From assembly GCA_902580895.1 (NCBI GenBank), contig CACHMJ010000008.1, positions 1 through 39,510 on the forward strand: 39,510 bases of DNA. Reading direction: 5' to 3'. The translations under genes were made by a program, and so were the position numbers. The stretch comes from an uncultured Pelagibacteraceae bacterium. GTDB lineage: Bacteria > Pseudomonadota > Alphaproteobacteria > Pelagibacterales > Pelagibacteraceae. The notes beneath the pieces were generated by a model. The model was given only the letters and a program-made list of their open reading frames with translations, did not search any database and was not told the origin of the DNA. This document shows positions 26,451 to 34,943 of this stretch, one piece after another (position 1 is the first letter of the stretch; each line of letters begins with the position of its first letter).

Positions 26451-28235
26451 ATGATCGAATTTTTGAAAAAAAATATATTCATAATAATTTTATCTTGTAT
26501 TACACTTTTTTTAGGTTTTTTAACTTTTTTAACATTTATTGATAGAAGTTTCATAGAATTAAATCAAAAAAATTTACAATATTTATTAATCTTAAATATT
26601 TTATTACTTTTGTTATTATTTATATTCATCTTTTTAGAAGTAAAAAGATCAATCAAAATTGATATTGACAAAGATGGTCTAAAATCAAATAAAAGGTATA
26701 TTACCTATTTTTCACTTTTTACTTTAATTCCATCAATCCTAATATCAATTTTTTCACTTTTTTTATTTTCTTTCGCTTTAGAAAAATATTTTGATAAAAA
26801 GGTTACAACCGTCGTAAATAACTCCTATGAACTCGCAAAAAGTTATATCCAACAAGTAAGAAATAAAATTGAAGCTGATATAATACTGATTGCTTTTGAT
26901 ACTAACAAAAGTGCTAAATTTCTTAATGATAATAATAAAGAATATAAAAGATTCTTAAAAACTCAAAAGTTAATTAGAGATATTGATCAAATACATATAA
27001 TTGATCAAAATAAAAAATTATTATTCACAAATCTAGATGATACGTCAAATTATATTCCTCCATTGGAAGGTGCTTTAAAACTAGTATTAGATGATGATAG
27101 ACCTCTTAAAATTATAAATGCACCAGAAAATATATCTGCAGCTATTATCAGACTTCAAGCTTTTGAAAATAGATTTTTATACGTTGTAAAATATCTTGAT
27201 AAAAATATTTCTCAATATTTAACTGAGTCTCAGGAAGCAATAAATTTTTATTATACGGTTGAGGATAGAAGCACTGGAATTAAGATTTCTTTTGCAATTA
27301 TATATATCATTATTGTTACTTTGTTACTTTTTATTTCTATTACTATAGCCATCAAATTTTCTTCAAGATTTTTTAGATCTATTAATAATCTAATTTATGC
27401 TTCAACAGCTATTGGTGATGGTGATTTAACAACCAAAGTACCAGAAATTAAAACTGACAAAGATTTAGAAATATTGAATAAGAATTTTAATCTAATGATT
27501 AACAAATTAAAGAACCAACAAGAAAAACTTATCATAAATGAAAGACATGAAGCGTGGGAGAATCTTGCAAGAAAACTTGCTCATGAAATTAAAAATCCTC
27601 TCACCCCAATCCAATTAAGTATTGATAGACTTAAAGAAAAATATACTAAACAGATTGATAACAATGAAAAAATAAATTTTGAGGATAATTTAAAAATAAT
27701 CAATAATCAAATAAAACAAATAGAAAATCTGGTAAATGAATTTTCAGATTTTGCTAGGATGCCAAAACCAATTCTAGAAAAAAATAATTTAATAAAAATA
27801 ATTAAAGATAATATTGAATTATTATCTCAAATCGACCCATCAATTAAAATAAATTTAATATTTGATAAATCTGTAATTTCACTTGAGAGTGATAAAGAAC
27901 AGATGAATAGAGTAATATTTAATTTAATCAAAAATTCTATTGAAAGTATTCAGCAAAAAGCTGAAAATACTAGTAATTTCGACAAAATAATTGATATTGA
28001 AATTAGTGATAAAAATAACCAAATATATATTATAATAATTGATAATGGATTAGGTTTTGGATTTTTTTCTAAGAATTTAAATGAAATTTTAAACCCTTAT
28101 GTTACAACCAAAAAAAATGGTACAGGTTTAGGTCTCTCCATAGTCAATAAGATTATAAATGATCATAATGGAAAATTAAATTTTTTTTCAATACCTAACG
28201 GAGCTAAAGTAGAAATTATATTTAATTATAAATGA
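26451..28235 (+). CDS. ntrY: NtrY-type sensor histidine kinase (no PAS domain)
   Basis: This is the inner-membrane sensor kinase of the NtrY/NtrX pair, linked in alphaproteobacteria to nitrogen, redox and envelope control. The 594 aa have membrane segments near residues 8-30, 43-63, 86-110 and 280-303, a sensor region between the last two, HAMP (about 303-355) and then directly the kinase core. The H box LARKLAHEIKNPLTPIQLS has His378; the N box is NRVIFNLIKNSIES; the G boxes are DNGLGFGF and GTGLGLSIVNKI, so it looks active. Typical NtrY is about 730-770 aa with a PAS domain between HAMP and the H box; here that is absent. It overlaps ntrX by 4 bases. Confidence 0.92.
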   Translation: MIEFLKKNIFIIILSCITLFLGFLTFLTFIDRSFIELNQKNLQYLLILNILLLLLLFIFIFLEVKRSIKIDIDKDGLKSNKRYITYFSLFTLIPSILISIFSLFLFSFALEKYFDKKVTTVVNNSYELAKSYIQQVRNKIEADIILIAFDTNKSAKFLNDNNKEYKRFLKTQKLIRDIDQIHIIDQNKKLLFTNLDDTSNYIPPLEGALKLVLDDDRPLKIINAPENISAAIIRLQAFENRFLYVVKYLDKNISQYLTESQEAINFYYTVEDRSTGIKISFAIIYIIIVTLLLFISITIAIKFSSRFFRSINNLIYASTAIGDGDLTTKVPEIKTDKDLEILNKNFNLMINKLKNQQEKLIINERHEAWENLARKLAHEIKNPLTPIQLSIDRLKEKYTKQIDNNEKINFEDNLKIINNQIKQIENLVNEFSDFARMPKPILEKNNLIKIIKDNIELLSQIDPSIKINLIFDKSVISLESDKEQMNRVIFNLIKNSIESIQQKAENTSNFDKIIDIEISDKNNQIYIIIIDNGLGFGFFSKNLNEILNPYVTTKKNGTGLGLSIVNKIINDHNGKLNFFSIPNGAKVEIIFNYK

Positions 28236-29587
28236 GTATAGAAATTTTAATTGTTGATGATAATTCAGATATAAGAAATATTCTGAATGAGTTAATTATA
28301 GATGCTGGCTATAAGACAAGAGTTGCAGCAAATTATAATCAGGCACTAAGTGAGATTGATAAAAAAATGCCAGACGTTGCAATCCTTGATGTTAAACTAG
28401 ATAAAGGAGATAATGATGGCATACAACTTTTAACTCATATCAAATCTAAAAATAATGATGTTCCAGTAATTATGATTTCTGGACATGCAAATATAGAAAT
28501 GGCAATTAACTCACTTAAACATGGAGCTTTCGAATTTGTTGAAAAACCTTTTGATCGCACAAGATTATTAAATTTTATTAATAGGGCAGTAGAAAATTTA
28601 AATTTAAAAAATCAAAATAAAGAATATGAAAGTAAACTTTTTTCATCATATGATTTAATTGGAGATAGTAAAAATATATCAAATATACGGGATCAAATTG
28701 ATAAAATTTCTATTACAGAAAGTAGAATTTTAGTTAATGGTCCCTCAGGTTCTGGTAAAGAATTAGTTGCTAGAAAAATTCATAAAAAATCAAAAAGAAG
28801 AAACAGTCCATTTATAATTATTAATGGAGCTCTATTAGATAGTGATAAATATGATTTAGAGCTTTTTGGTGAGGAAAAAAGCGATGGCTCTATTTCTTAC
28901 GGAGCATTAGAAAAAGCAAATAAAGGTACCTTATTAGTAGACCAAATATCCGAAATACCTTTGGATATACAATCAAAAATTTTAAGAGTTCTCACAGATC
29001 AAAAATTTAAAAGAGTAAATGGTAATAATGATATCAACGTAGATGTAAGACTCATTTGCTCTTCTAGTAAAGATCTAAAAAAAGAAATTGAATATGGTAA
29101 TTTTAGAGAAGATCTTTTTCATAGACTTAATGTTTTTGAGATAAACATAAAACCACTAAATGAAAGAATTTCAGACATTCCACTTTTAATAAATTATTTT
29201 TCCAAACAAATATCTGAAAGTTATAATATTAAAATGTTAAATATTGACGAAAATAACAGTTATATTTTGAATCATAATTGGCATGGAAATGTAAGGGAAT
29301 TAAGGAATTTAATTGAAAGAATTGCAATATTACAACCAAATACTCAAGATAAAATTTCAAATATTATTAAAGAGTCTTTAAAAGGCACCAATAATATTGG
29401 CAAAATAAATGAAAATAGTCTTTCTGTACCACTTAAAGAAGCTAGAGAAAAATTTGAAAAAGAATATTTAACTATACAACTTAAAAAATTTAATGGAAAT
29501 ATATCTAAAACAGCTACTTTTGTTGGGATGGAAAGAAGTGCTCTTCATAGAAAGCTCAAAGGTCTTGGTATAAAAGAGTTTAATTAA
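28232..29587 (+). CDS. ntrX: NtrX-type response regulator with altered AAA+ Walker B
   Basis: The 451 aa have three domains. The receiver (residues 1-120) has Asp9, Asp10, phospho-acceptor Asp53 and Lys105. The AAA+ domain (about 140-370) has Walker A GPSGSGKE (170-177), arginine-finger region FREDLFHRLN and GNVREL (352-357). The Fis-type helix-turn-helix at the C-terminus has ISKTATFVGMERSALHRKLK. There is no GAFTGA sigma-54 contact loop: the region reads GSISYGALEKANKGT. The Walker B segment reads LLVDQISEIP, with Asp237 followed by Gln238 in place of the catalytic Glu. So it probably works as a DNA-binding regulator without normal sigma-54 ATPase function. Next gene trkA starts 3 bases later. 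Confidence 0.93.
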   Translation: MSIEILIVDDNSDIRNILNELIIDAGYKTRVAANYNQALSEIDKKMPDVAILDVKLDKGDNDGIQLLTHIKSKNNDVPVIMISGHANIEMAINSLKHGAFEFVEKPFDRTRLLNFINRAVENLNLKNQNKEYESKLFSSYDLIGDSKNISNIRDQIDKISITESRILVNGPSGSGKELVARKIHKKSKRRNSPFIIINGALLDSDKYDLELFGEEKSDGSISYGALEKANKGTLLVDQISEIPLDIQSKILRVLTDQKFKRVNGNNDINVDVRLICSSSKDLKKEIEYGNFREDLFHRLNVFEINIKPLNERISDIPLLINYFSKQISESYNIKMLNIDENNSYILNHNWHGNVRELRNLIERIAILQPNTQDKISNIIKESLKGTNNIGKINENSLSVPLKEAREKFEKEYLTIQLKKFNGNISKTATFVGMERSALHRKLKGLGIKEFN

Positions 29588-29589
29588 AT

Positions 29590-30981
29590 ATGAATATTAT
29601 AATTTGTGGTGCTGGGAGAGTAGGTTTTACTATAGCTAAACTACTTAGCGAGCAGGGTCACTCTATTACCGTAATAGATCAATCAAGTGAAGATATACAA
29701 AAAATTAATGATTCACTTGATGTTAAAGCAATAGTTGGTAAAGCAACATATCCTTCAATACTTGAGAAAGCTAATGCTGCTGAAACTGATATGATAATAG
29801 CGGTTACTAGAAATGATGAAATTAATATGTTAATATGCCAAATAGCATTCTCTATTTTTAATATACCAAAAAAAATTGCTAGAATAAGATCTCAAGATTA
29901 CCTAAATCCAAAATTTACTAGAGTTTACAATAAAGAAAACCTACCAATTGACGTAATAATTTCACCGGAGATTGAAATTGCAAGATCAATACAAAGAAAA
30001 TTGGAGGCACCTGGTGCATTAGATAGTGTCCCATTTGCAGAAAATCAAATCAGACTTTTAGAAATATTAATTAAAGATAATTGTAAATTGATTGATTTAA
30101 AACTTAATGAGTTAACAAATAAATTTCCAAACTTAGATGCAAATATAATTGCGATAATCAGAAAAGATAAATCATTTATTCCAAAGAAAACTGATCAAGT
30201 AAAAGTAGATGACAAAATTTATGTAATAATAAATTCTTCACAAATGGCAGAAACTTTAGAGGCATTTGGTCATTCAGAAAAAATATCTAAAAAAATTTTA
30301 ATTATTGGAGGAGGAAATATTGGTTATAATCTAGCTAAAAATATTGAGGATACATTAGAAGGTGTGAGAGTAAAGATTGTTGAAAAAGATAAGCTAAGAT
30401 CTGAGTACCTTGCAAATGAATTGAATAATACAATTGTGATTAATGGAAATGGATTAGATGAGGAGGTGTTATCAGAGGCAAATTTAGATGAGGCAGAAAC
30501 TGTTCTAGCACTTACCAATGATGATGAAGACAATTTAATGGTTAGTGTTCTTGTTGAAAAATTTGCAAAAGATCAAAAAGATATCGAAGATAAAAGAACA
30601 ATGGCTCTGATTAATAAACCCAACTATTCTCTTTTACAGTCATCTTTAAAAATTGACGATTTGATTGATCCAAGAATGAATACTGTCTCAAGCATTTTAA
30701 AACACATTCATAAAGGAACTATTGAGAATGCATACACAATATCTAATGGTGAGTACGAGGTAATAGAGGCTGAGATAATTGAGTCTTCAGAATTAATTAA
30801 TAAAGAATTAAAAAATTCAAATTTACCAGAGGAAATAAGAATTGGAGCTGTTTTAAGGAACAAGAAAGTAATTATCCCAAAATCTGATTTTATTTTTCAA
30901 AAAGATGATCAGATTGTTTTAATTGTTAAAAAAGACACAATCGGAGTTGTAGAAAATCTTTTTAGACTTAGCTCTGTTTAA
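29590..30981 (+). CDS. trkA: Trk system potassium uptake protein TrkA
   Basis: This cytoplasmic peripheral subunit binds NAD(H) or ATP and gates the TrkH potassium channel. The 463 aa have the classic double arrangement: RCK_N-RCK_C-RCK_N-RCK_C. The first Rossmann motif is IIICGAGRVGFTIAKLL (from residue 3), the second is ILIIGGGNIGYNLAKNI (about 236-252). ALTNDDEDNLMVSVL is the typical second-half segment. The ntrY-ntrX-trkA order is conserved in alphaproteobacteria; trkH follows after 4 bases, completing the transporter. Confidence 0.97.
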   Translation: MNIIICGAGRVGFTIAKLLSEQGHSITVIDQSSEDIQKINDSLDVKAIVGKATYPSILEKANAAETDMIIAVTRNDEINMLICQIAFSIFNIPKKIARIRSQDYLNPKFTRVYNKENLPIDVIISPEIEIARSIQRKLEAPGALDSVPFAENQIRLLEILIKDNCKLIDLKLNELTNKFPNLDANIIAIIRKDKSFIPKKTDQVKVDDKIYVIINSSQMAETLEAFGHSEKISKKILIIGGGNIGYNLAKNIEDTLEGVRVKIVEKDKLRSEYLANELNNTIVINGNGLDEEVLSEANLDEAETVLALTNDDEDNLMVSVLVEKFAKDQKDIEDKRTMALINKPNYSLLQSSLKIDDLIDPRMNTVSSILKHIHKGTIENAYTISNGEYEVIEAEIIESSELINKELKNSNLPEEIRIGAVLRNKKVIIPKSDFIFQKDDQIVLIVKKDTIGVVENLFRLSSV

Positions 30982-30985
30982 TTGA

Positions 30986-32392
30986 ATGTTTAAATTACAG
31001 ATCAAATATTTAAGTTTTTTTTTCGGTATTGTTTCAATACTTTCTTTTTTTAATATTCTTTATTCTTATTATTTTAATTTATATTTAAATTTAGATACCT
31101 ATTATTTTACTTTAATAACATCATTTATTTTATTTATAGTTTTATTTATATTTGGAAAATACGATTTTAAATCAAATATCTTTGAAAAAATATTAACTAT
31201 TTTTTTAGGCTATCTATTAATACCATTAGTCTTATCAATTCCATATTATTTCAGTATTTATAATTTAACTTTTTCTAATTCTTTTTTTGAAGCAATTTCA
31301 GGATTTACATCTACTGGTTTCACTATTTTTGAAAATATAAAACTTATCGATCAAAGTCTTATTATCTGGAGATCATCTACTCAATGGATAGGTGGTCTTT
31401 ATTTCTTATTCTCTATAATTTACTTAATAGATATTTACGATGACAGTTTTAAAAAAACTTTAACAAATTTTATATCTTTTAATAGTTCAGAAATTTTAAA
31501 ACAAGCAACAAAAATATTTATTTTGTATTCATCATTGACGATACTAATATTTGGAGTTTTAAATATTTTTTCGATTAGAACATTTGACTCATTAAATTTA
31601 GCTTTAACAATAATTTCATCAGGTGGGTTTTTACCAGTCAATGAATTATCAATGATAATCAAAGAAAATGCTCAAATAATTATATTTTCAGTGATGATGT
31701 TGTTTTCTTTTTTTAGTCTTTTCTTTTCATATAATTTAATTTTTTTAAGAAAAAAAAATGTTAATTTTTTCTATGAAGATCTACATTTATTAGTTTATTT
31801 AGTAGTTGTAGTAACTACTTTTTTTCTTTTTTTTAGTTTCAATTATGATTTTTTTATTAATCTTTTTGCAATAATTAGCAGTATGACAAATATTGGTTTT
31901 TCACTAAATCCAGCTCAAGAAAATTTAAACTTTATATACTTAATTTTAGTTATTATAGGTGGTTCTTTTTTTTCAACAAGTTCTGGCTTAAGATTTATAA
32001 AAATTTATTCACTATTTAAGTTTTCTTTAAATCAAATTTTATCTTTTAGCAGACCCAAAAATGTTTTTATGAATAGGTTAATATTTACAAAAATTAATTT
32101 TAATCTTGATGAGATAAACAAGTATTTTTTAACAATAATAATATTCGTTTTGTCTTTATTAATATTAACTTCATTGCTCAGTTTAAGTGGAATTACCTTT
32201 GTAAATTCATTCAAATTGTCGATTTTAACTTTGATGAATACTGTTAATTCCTCAATCTATGGTTTAGAAGAATTTGATTTTAATAACCTTCAATTATTTA
32301 GTAAATACTGTCTGATTTTCTTTATGATTGTAGGCCGGATTGAGTTATTAACAATTTTACTTTTAATAAAAAAATTCCTTTTTAAAAATTAA
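30986..32392 (+). CDS. trkH: Trk system potassium uptake protein TrkH
   Basis: The 468 aa integral membrane channel subunit has about ten membrane segments forming four membrane-pore-membrane units. Pore-loop glycine motifs are visible as ISGFTSTGF, ISSGGFLPV and SSMTNIGFSL; the fourth loop region reads MNTVNSSIYGLEEF, without the usual Gly at the expected spot. The conserved C-terminal MIVGRIELLTILLL corresponds to the family MLLGRLE segment. Phe, Leu and Ile make up much of the protein. It is the last gene of the ntrYX-trkAH run; tRNA-Arg follows 32 bases later. Confidence 0.93.
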   Translation: MFKLQIKYLSFFFGIVSILSFFNILYSYYFNLYLNLDTYYFTLITSFILFIVLFIFGKYDFKSNIFEKILTIFLGYLLIPLVLSIPYYFSIYNLTFSNSFFEAISGFTSTGFTIFENIKLIDQSLIIWRSSTQWIGGLYFLFSIIYLIDIYDDSFKKTLTNFISFNSSEILKQATKIFILYSSLTILIFGVLNIFSIRTFDSLNLALTIISSGGFLPVNELSMIIKENAQIIIFSVMMLFSFFSLFFSYNLIFLRKKNVNFFYEDLHLLVYLVVVVTTFFLFFSFNYDFFINLFAIISSMTNIGFSLNPAQENLNFIYLILVIIGGSFFSTSSGLRFIKIYSLFKFSLNQILSFSRPKNVFMNRLIFTKINFNLDEINKYFLTIIIFVLSLLILTSLLSLSGITFVNSFKLSILTLMNTVNSSIYGLEEFDFNNLQLFSKYCLIFFMIVGRIELLTILLLIKKFLFKN

Positions 32393-32424
32393 CTTATTAT
32401 TGTATATGTAAGATTAATTTTGAT

Positions 32425-32501
32425 GCGCCCTTAGCTCAGCTGGATAGAGCATCGGTTTTCTAAACCGAGGGTCGTAGGTTCGAATCCTTCAGGGCGCGCC
32501 A
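32425..32501 (+). tRNA. tRNA-Arg (anticodon TCT)
   Basis: A 77-base cloverleaf: acceptor GCGCCCT pairs with AGGGCGC, D arm GCTC/GAGC, anticodon arm TCGGT/ACCGA with loop TTTCTAA (anticodon TCT at 32459-32461), T loop TTCGAAT, discriminator G and encoded CCA. It reads AGA codons, which are the dominant Arg codons in this AT-rich window. The T stem GTAGG/CCTTC carries one T-T mismatch at its second pair. Confidence 0.97.
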
Positions 32502-32583
32502 GACATCAATTTTAACGGTAATTTTAATATAATTATTATCTTGACTAGAATTTCACTGGGTCCAAAATTCCAATAAATTCCTC

Positions 32584-32612
32584 TTGAAGAGTATTTTTGA
32601 ACATGCTTAAAT
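32584..32612 (+). promoter_or_regulatory. Possible promoter of the aap operon
   Basis: TTGAAG (32584-32589), a 17-base spacer and TTAAAT (32607-32612) preceded by TGC give a 4/6 -35, a 4/6 -10 and an extended-10 TG. Initiation would fall near 32619, at the foot of a hairpin. Elements are imperfect and AT-rich DNA gives many such matches, so this is tentative. Confidence 0.35.
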
Positions 32613-32619
32613 TATGAAT

Positions 32620-32656
32620 ATTCAAAAGTAATTTTGAATTATTTGTTAACAAATAA
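32620..32656 (+). promoter_or_regulatory. Structured leader of aapJ: hairpin plus palindrome
   Basis: ATTCAAAA (32620-32627) and TTTTGAAT (32632-32639) form an 8 bp stem closed by GTAA, a GNRA-type tetraloop in RNA. It is followed at once by the perfect palindrome TTATTTGTTAACAAATAA (32639-32656), 19 bases before the aapJ ATG. An upstream TTTTGAA (32595-32601) could compete for the TTCAAAA arm. The pair could be an RNA-stability leader or, for the palindrome, a repressor operator. Palindromes of this length are expected about once by chance in a window of this composition. Confidence 0.45.
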
Positions 32657-32675
32657 ATAAACAATAGGAAGAAAT

Positions 32676-33716
32676 ATGTTTAAATACTTAAAACAATTAA
32701 CTTCTTTAGTTGCTATGGTAGCTGTGTTGTTCACTTTTACAACAGAGTCTATGGCTGCTAAAAAATCTAAAACACTTAAAAACACTCAAAAAAAGGGTTT
32801 TGTAAGATGTGGAGTATCTCAAGGTCTTCCAGGATTTTCTAACGCTGATGCTGCAGGAAATTGGACTGGTATTGACGTTGATGTATGTAGAGCAGTAGCT
32901 GCTGCAGTGCTAGGTGATGCAAACAAAGTTAAGTTTACACCACTAAGTGCTAAAGAAAGATTTACAGCTTTAACTTCTGGTGAGATTGATATCTTATCAA
33001 GAAACACAACTTGGACTCTTTCTAGAGATGCTGATATCGGACTTACATTCGTTGGAGTAAACTTCTACGATGGCCAAGGTTTTATGGTTAGAAAAAGTTC
33101 TGGTATTACTTCAACAAGCCAATTCAAAGATGGTATCTCAGCTTGTACTAACATTGGTACAACTACTGAGTTAAATATGAGAGACTTCTTTAATTCAAAA
33201 GGAATTAAGTATGAACCAGTTGCTTTTGAAAAAGCTGACGAAGTTGTAGCTGCTTATGATGCTGGTAGATGTGATACTTACACTACTGATAAATCTGGTC
33301 TTGCTGCACAGAGAACAAAAATGTCTAATCCAGATGAACACATTGTGTTACCTGAAACAGTTTCAAAGGAGCCATTAGGTCCTGTTGTGAGACAAGGTGA
33401 TTCTGTGTGGGAAGATATCGTAAGATGGTCATTAAACACTATGATCGAAGCAGAAGAATACGGTATTACATCAGCAAATGCAGATATGATGAAAACTTCT
33501 GATAACCCAGCAATTAAAAGATTAGTTGGAGCAGAAGGTGAATTAGGTGCTGCATTTGGTCTAGATAACGACTGGAGTTTAAGAATTATTAAGCAAGTTG
33601 GTAATTATGGTGAAAGCTATAAAAGAAATATAGCTGACACTGGAATTTTACCTGATAGAGGTCCAAATGAATTATGGACTAAGGGTGGAATTCTTTACGT
33701 ACCACCTGCAAGATAA
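32676..33716 (+). CDS. aapJ: General L-amino acid ABC transporter, periplasmic binding protein
   Basis: The 346 aa have a signal peptide (hydrophobic residues 9-22, cleavage near SMA, residue 27) and a family 3 solute-binding domain. Seen: FVRCGVSQGLPGFSNADAAG, GIDVDVCRAVAAAVLGDANKV, RFTALTSGEIDILSRNTTWT and CTNIGTTTELNMRDFF, characteristic of AapJ/YhdW. It captures many L-amino acids for AapQMP. AGGAAG at 32667-32672 is one of the few clear Shine-Dalgarno sequences in the window, and the gene is visibly less AT-rich than its neighbours, both fitting very high expression. An intrinsic terminator follows, separating it from the permease genes. Confidence 0.97.
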   Translation: MFKYLKQLTSLVAMVAVLFTFTTESMAAKKSKTLKNTQKKGFVRCGVSQGLPGFSNADAAGNWTGIDVDVCRAVAAAVLGDANKVKFTPLSAKERFTALTSGEIDILSRNTTWTLSRDADIGLTFVGVNFYDGQGFMVRKSSGITSTSQFKDGISACTNIGTTTELNMRDFFNSKGIKYEPVAFEKADEVVAAYDAGRCDTYTTDKSGLAAQRTKMSNPDEHIVLPETVSKEPLGPVVRQGDSVWEDIVRWSLNTMIEAEEYGITSANADMMKTSDNPAIKRLVGAEGELGAAFGLDNDWSLRIIKQVGNYGESYKRNIADTGILPDRGPNELWTKGGILYVPPAR

Positions 33717-33734
33717 TTGCATATTTAAATGATT

Positions 33735-33767
33735 AAAAAGGGCTAGATTTTTCTAGCCCTTTTTTTT
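33735..33767 (+). terminator. Intrinsic terminator between aapJ and aapQ
   Basis: AAAAAGGGCTAGA (33735-33747), a TTTT loop and TCTAGCCCTTTTT form a 13 bp stem with eight consecutive T from 33760 to 33767. It is the strongest terminator visible in the window. It lies 18 bases after the aapJ stop and 24 bases before the aapQ start, so it most likely ends most transcripts after the binding-protein gene, with partial read-through into the permease genes. Confidence 0.9.
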
Positions 33768-33791
33768 ATAAGCTTCTATATTATTTCCATC

Positions 33792-34943
33792 GTGAATTTT
33801 AAACTTAAAGATATTGTTCCACAGTTAATTACAGTTACTGCTGTTGTATTAGTCTTTGGTTTTTTTACCTACAACGCTCAGATCAATATGGAAAATAGAG
33901 GGATTGATTTTGGTTATGGGTTTTTATCTCAAGAGTCTTCTTTCGATGTACAATTTTCATTAATAGAATACGATGGCTCACATTCATATTTTAGAGCTTA
34001 TTTAGTTGGTTTATTAAATACAATTTTAGTTTCAGTTATTGGGATTATAATTGCAACTATTCTTGGTGTAATAGTTGGTGTAGCAAGGTTATCTCCTAAT
34101 TATTTAATAAATAAATTCGCTGCCTTTTATGTTGAGTTTTTTAGAAATATTCCATTACTGCTGCAAATATTTTTTTGGTATTTTGCTGCATTAAGAGCTT
34201 TACCACTTCCACAAGATGCAGAGGCAATTTTTGGTGTTTTTTTCTTAACCATTAAAGGTCTTTATGTTCCGGCGTTTATTTGGCAAAATTTTAGTGTTTT
34301 CTTTTATTCAATAGTTGCAGCAATAATTGCTATAATTGTTATTCGTATGCATGCTAAGAGAGTTCAAGAAAATCAAGGAAAACAAATACCAGTATTTTTA
34401 ATATCAATTGGATTAATATTTATTTTACCTCTTTTAAGTTTTTTGATTGGTGGAGTAGGTATTTCTTTTGAGGTTCCTGTTTTAAAACAGTTAGCTACAA
34501 CTTCTTTTATTTATGAGGGAGGTGTAAGCTTACCTCCTGAATTAATAGCTCTTACCTTATCTTTATCTCTTTACACGGCAACTTTTATTGCCGAATGTGT
34601 TAGAGCAGGAATTCAAGGTGTAGGTAAAGGACAAAAAGAGGCTGCTGCTTCAATAGGATTAACTCCAAATCAGGTGCTTAAACTTGTAATTATGCCTCAA
34701 GCTTTAAGAATAATAATTCCACCAACAACAAACCAATATCTAAATTTAACAAAAAACTCTTCACTAGCAGCAGCTATCGCTTATCCAGATTTGGTTTTAG
34801 TGTTTGCAGGGACTGCGTTAATGCAAACTGGGAAGGCTATTGAAATAGTTTCAATTACTATGTTTACCTATTTAACTTTAAGTATTTCAATTTCACTTTT
34901 AATGAATTGGTATAACAAAAAAATTGCAATACAGGAAAAATGA
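33792..34943 (+). CDS. aapQ: General L-amino acid ABC transporter, permease AapQ
   Basis: This inner-membrane permease forms the translocation pore with AapM. The 383 aa match the family (about 400). The start is a GTG (33792) with no visible ribosome site; no better ATG lies upstream of the first membrane segment. Seen: N-terminal membrane segment (about residues 9-27), the family segment FGYGFLSQESSFDVQFSLI, VEFFRNIPLLLQIFFWYF, and the EAA loop RAGIQGVGKGQKEAAASIGLT that contacts the ATPase. It lies after the aapJ terminator and overlaps aapM by 4 bases. Confidence 0.95.
   Translation: MNFKLKDIVPQLITVTAVVLVFGFFTYNAQINMENRGIDFGYGFLSQESSFDVQFSLIEYDGSHSYFRAYLVGLLNTILVSVIGIIIATILGVIVGVARLSPNYLINKFAAFYVEFFRNIPLLLQIFFWYFAALRALPLPQDAEAIFGVFFLTIKGLYVPAFIWQNFSVFFYSIVAAIIAIIVIRMHAKRVQENQGKQIPVFLISIGLIFILPLLSFLIGGVGISFEVPVLKQLATTSFIYEGGVSLPPELIALTLSLSLYTATFIAECVRAGIQGVGKGQKEAAASIGLTPNQVLKLVIMPQALRIIIPPTTNQYLNLTKNSSLAAAIAYPDLVLVFAGTALMQTGKAIEIVSITMFTYLTLSISISLLMNWYNKKIAIQEK

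Noticed and set aside
32502-32675. Known riboswitch class (for example glycine or SAM type) before aapJ
   Set aside because: I do not recognise any known aptamer core; only simple stems are visible.
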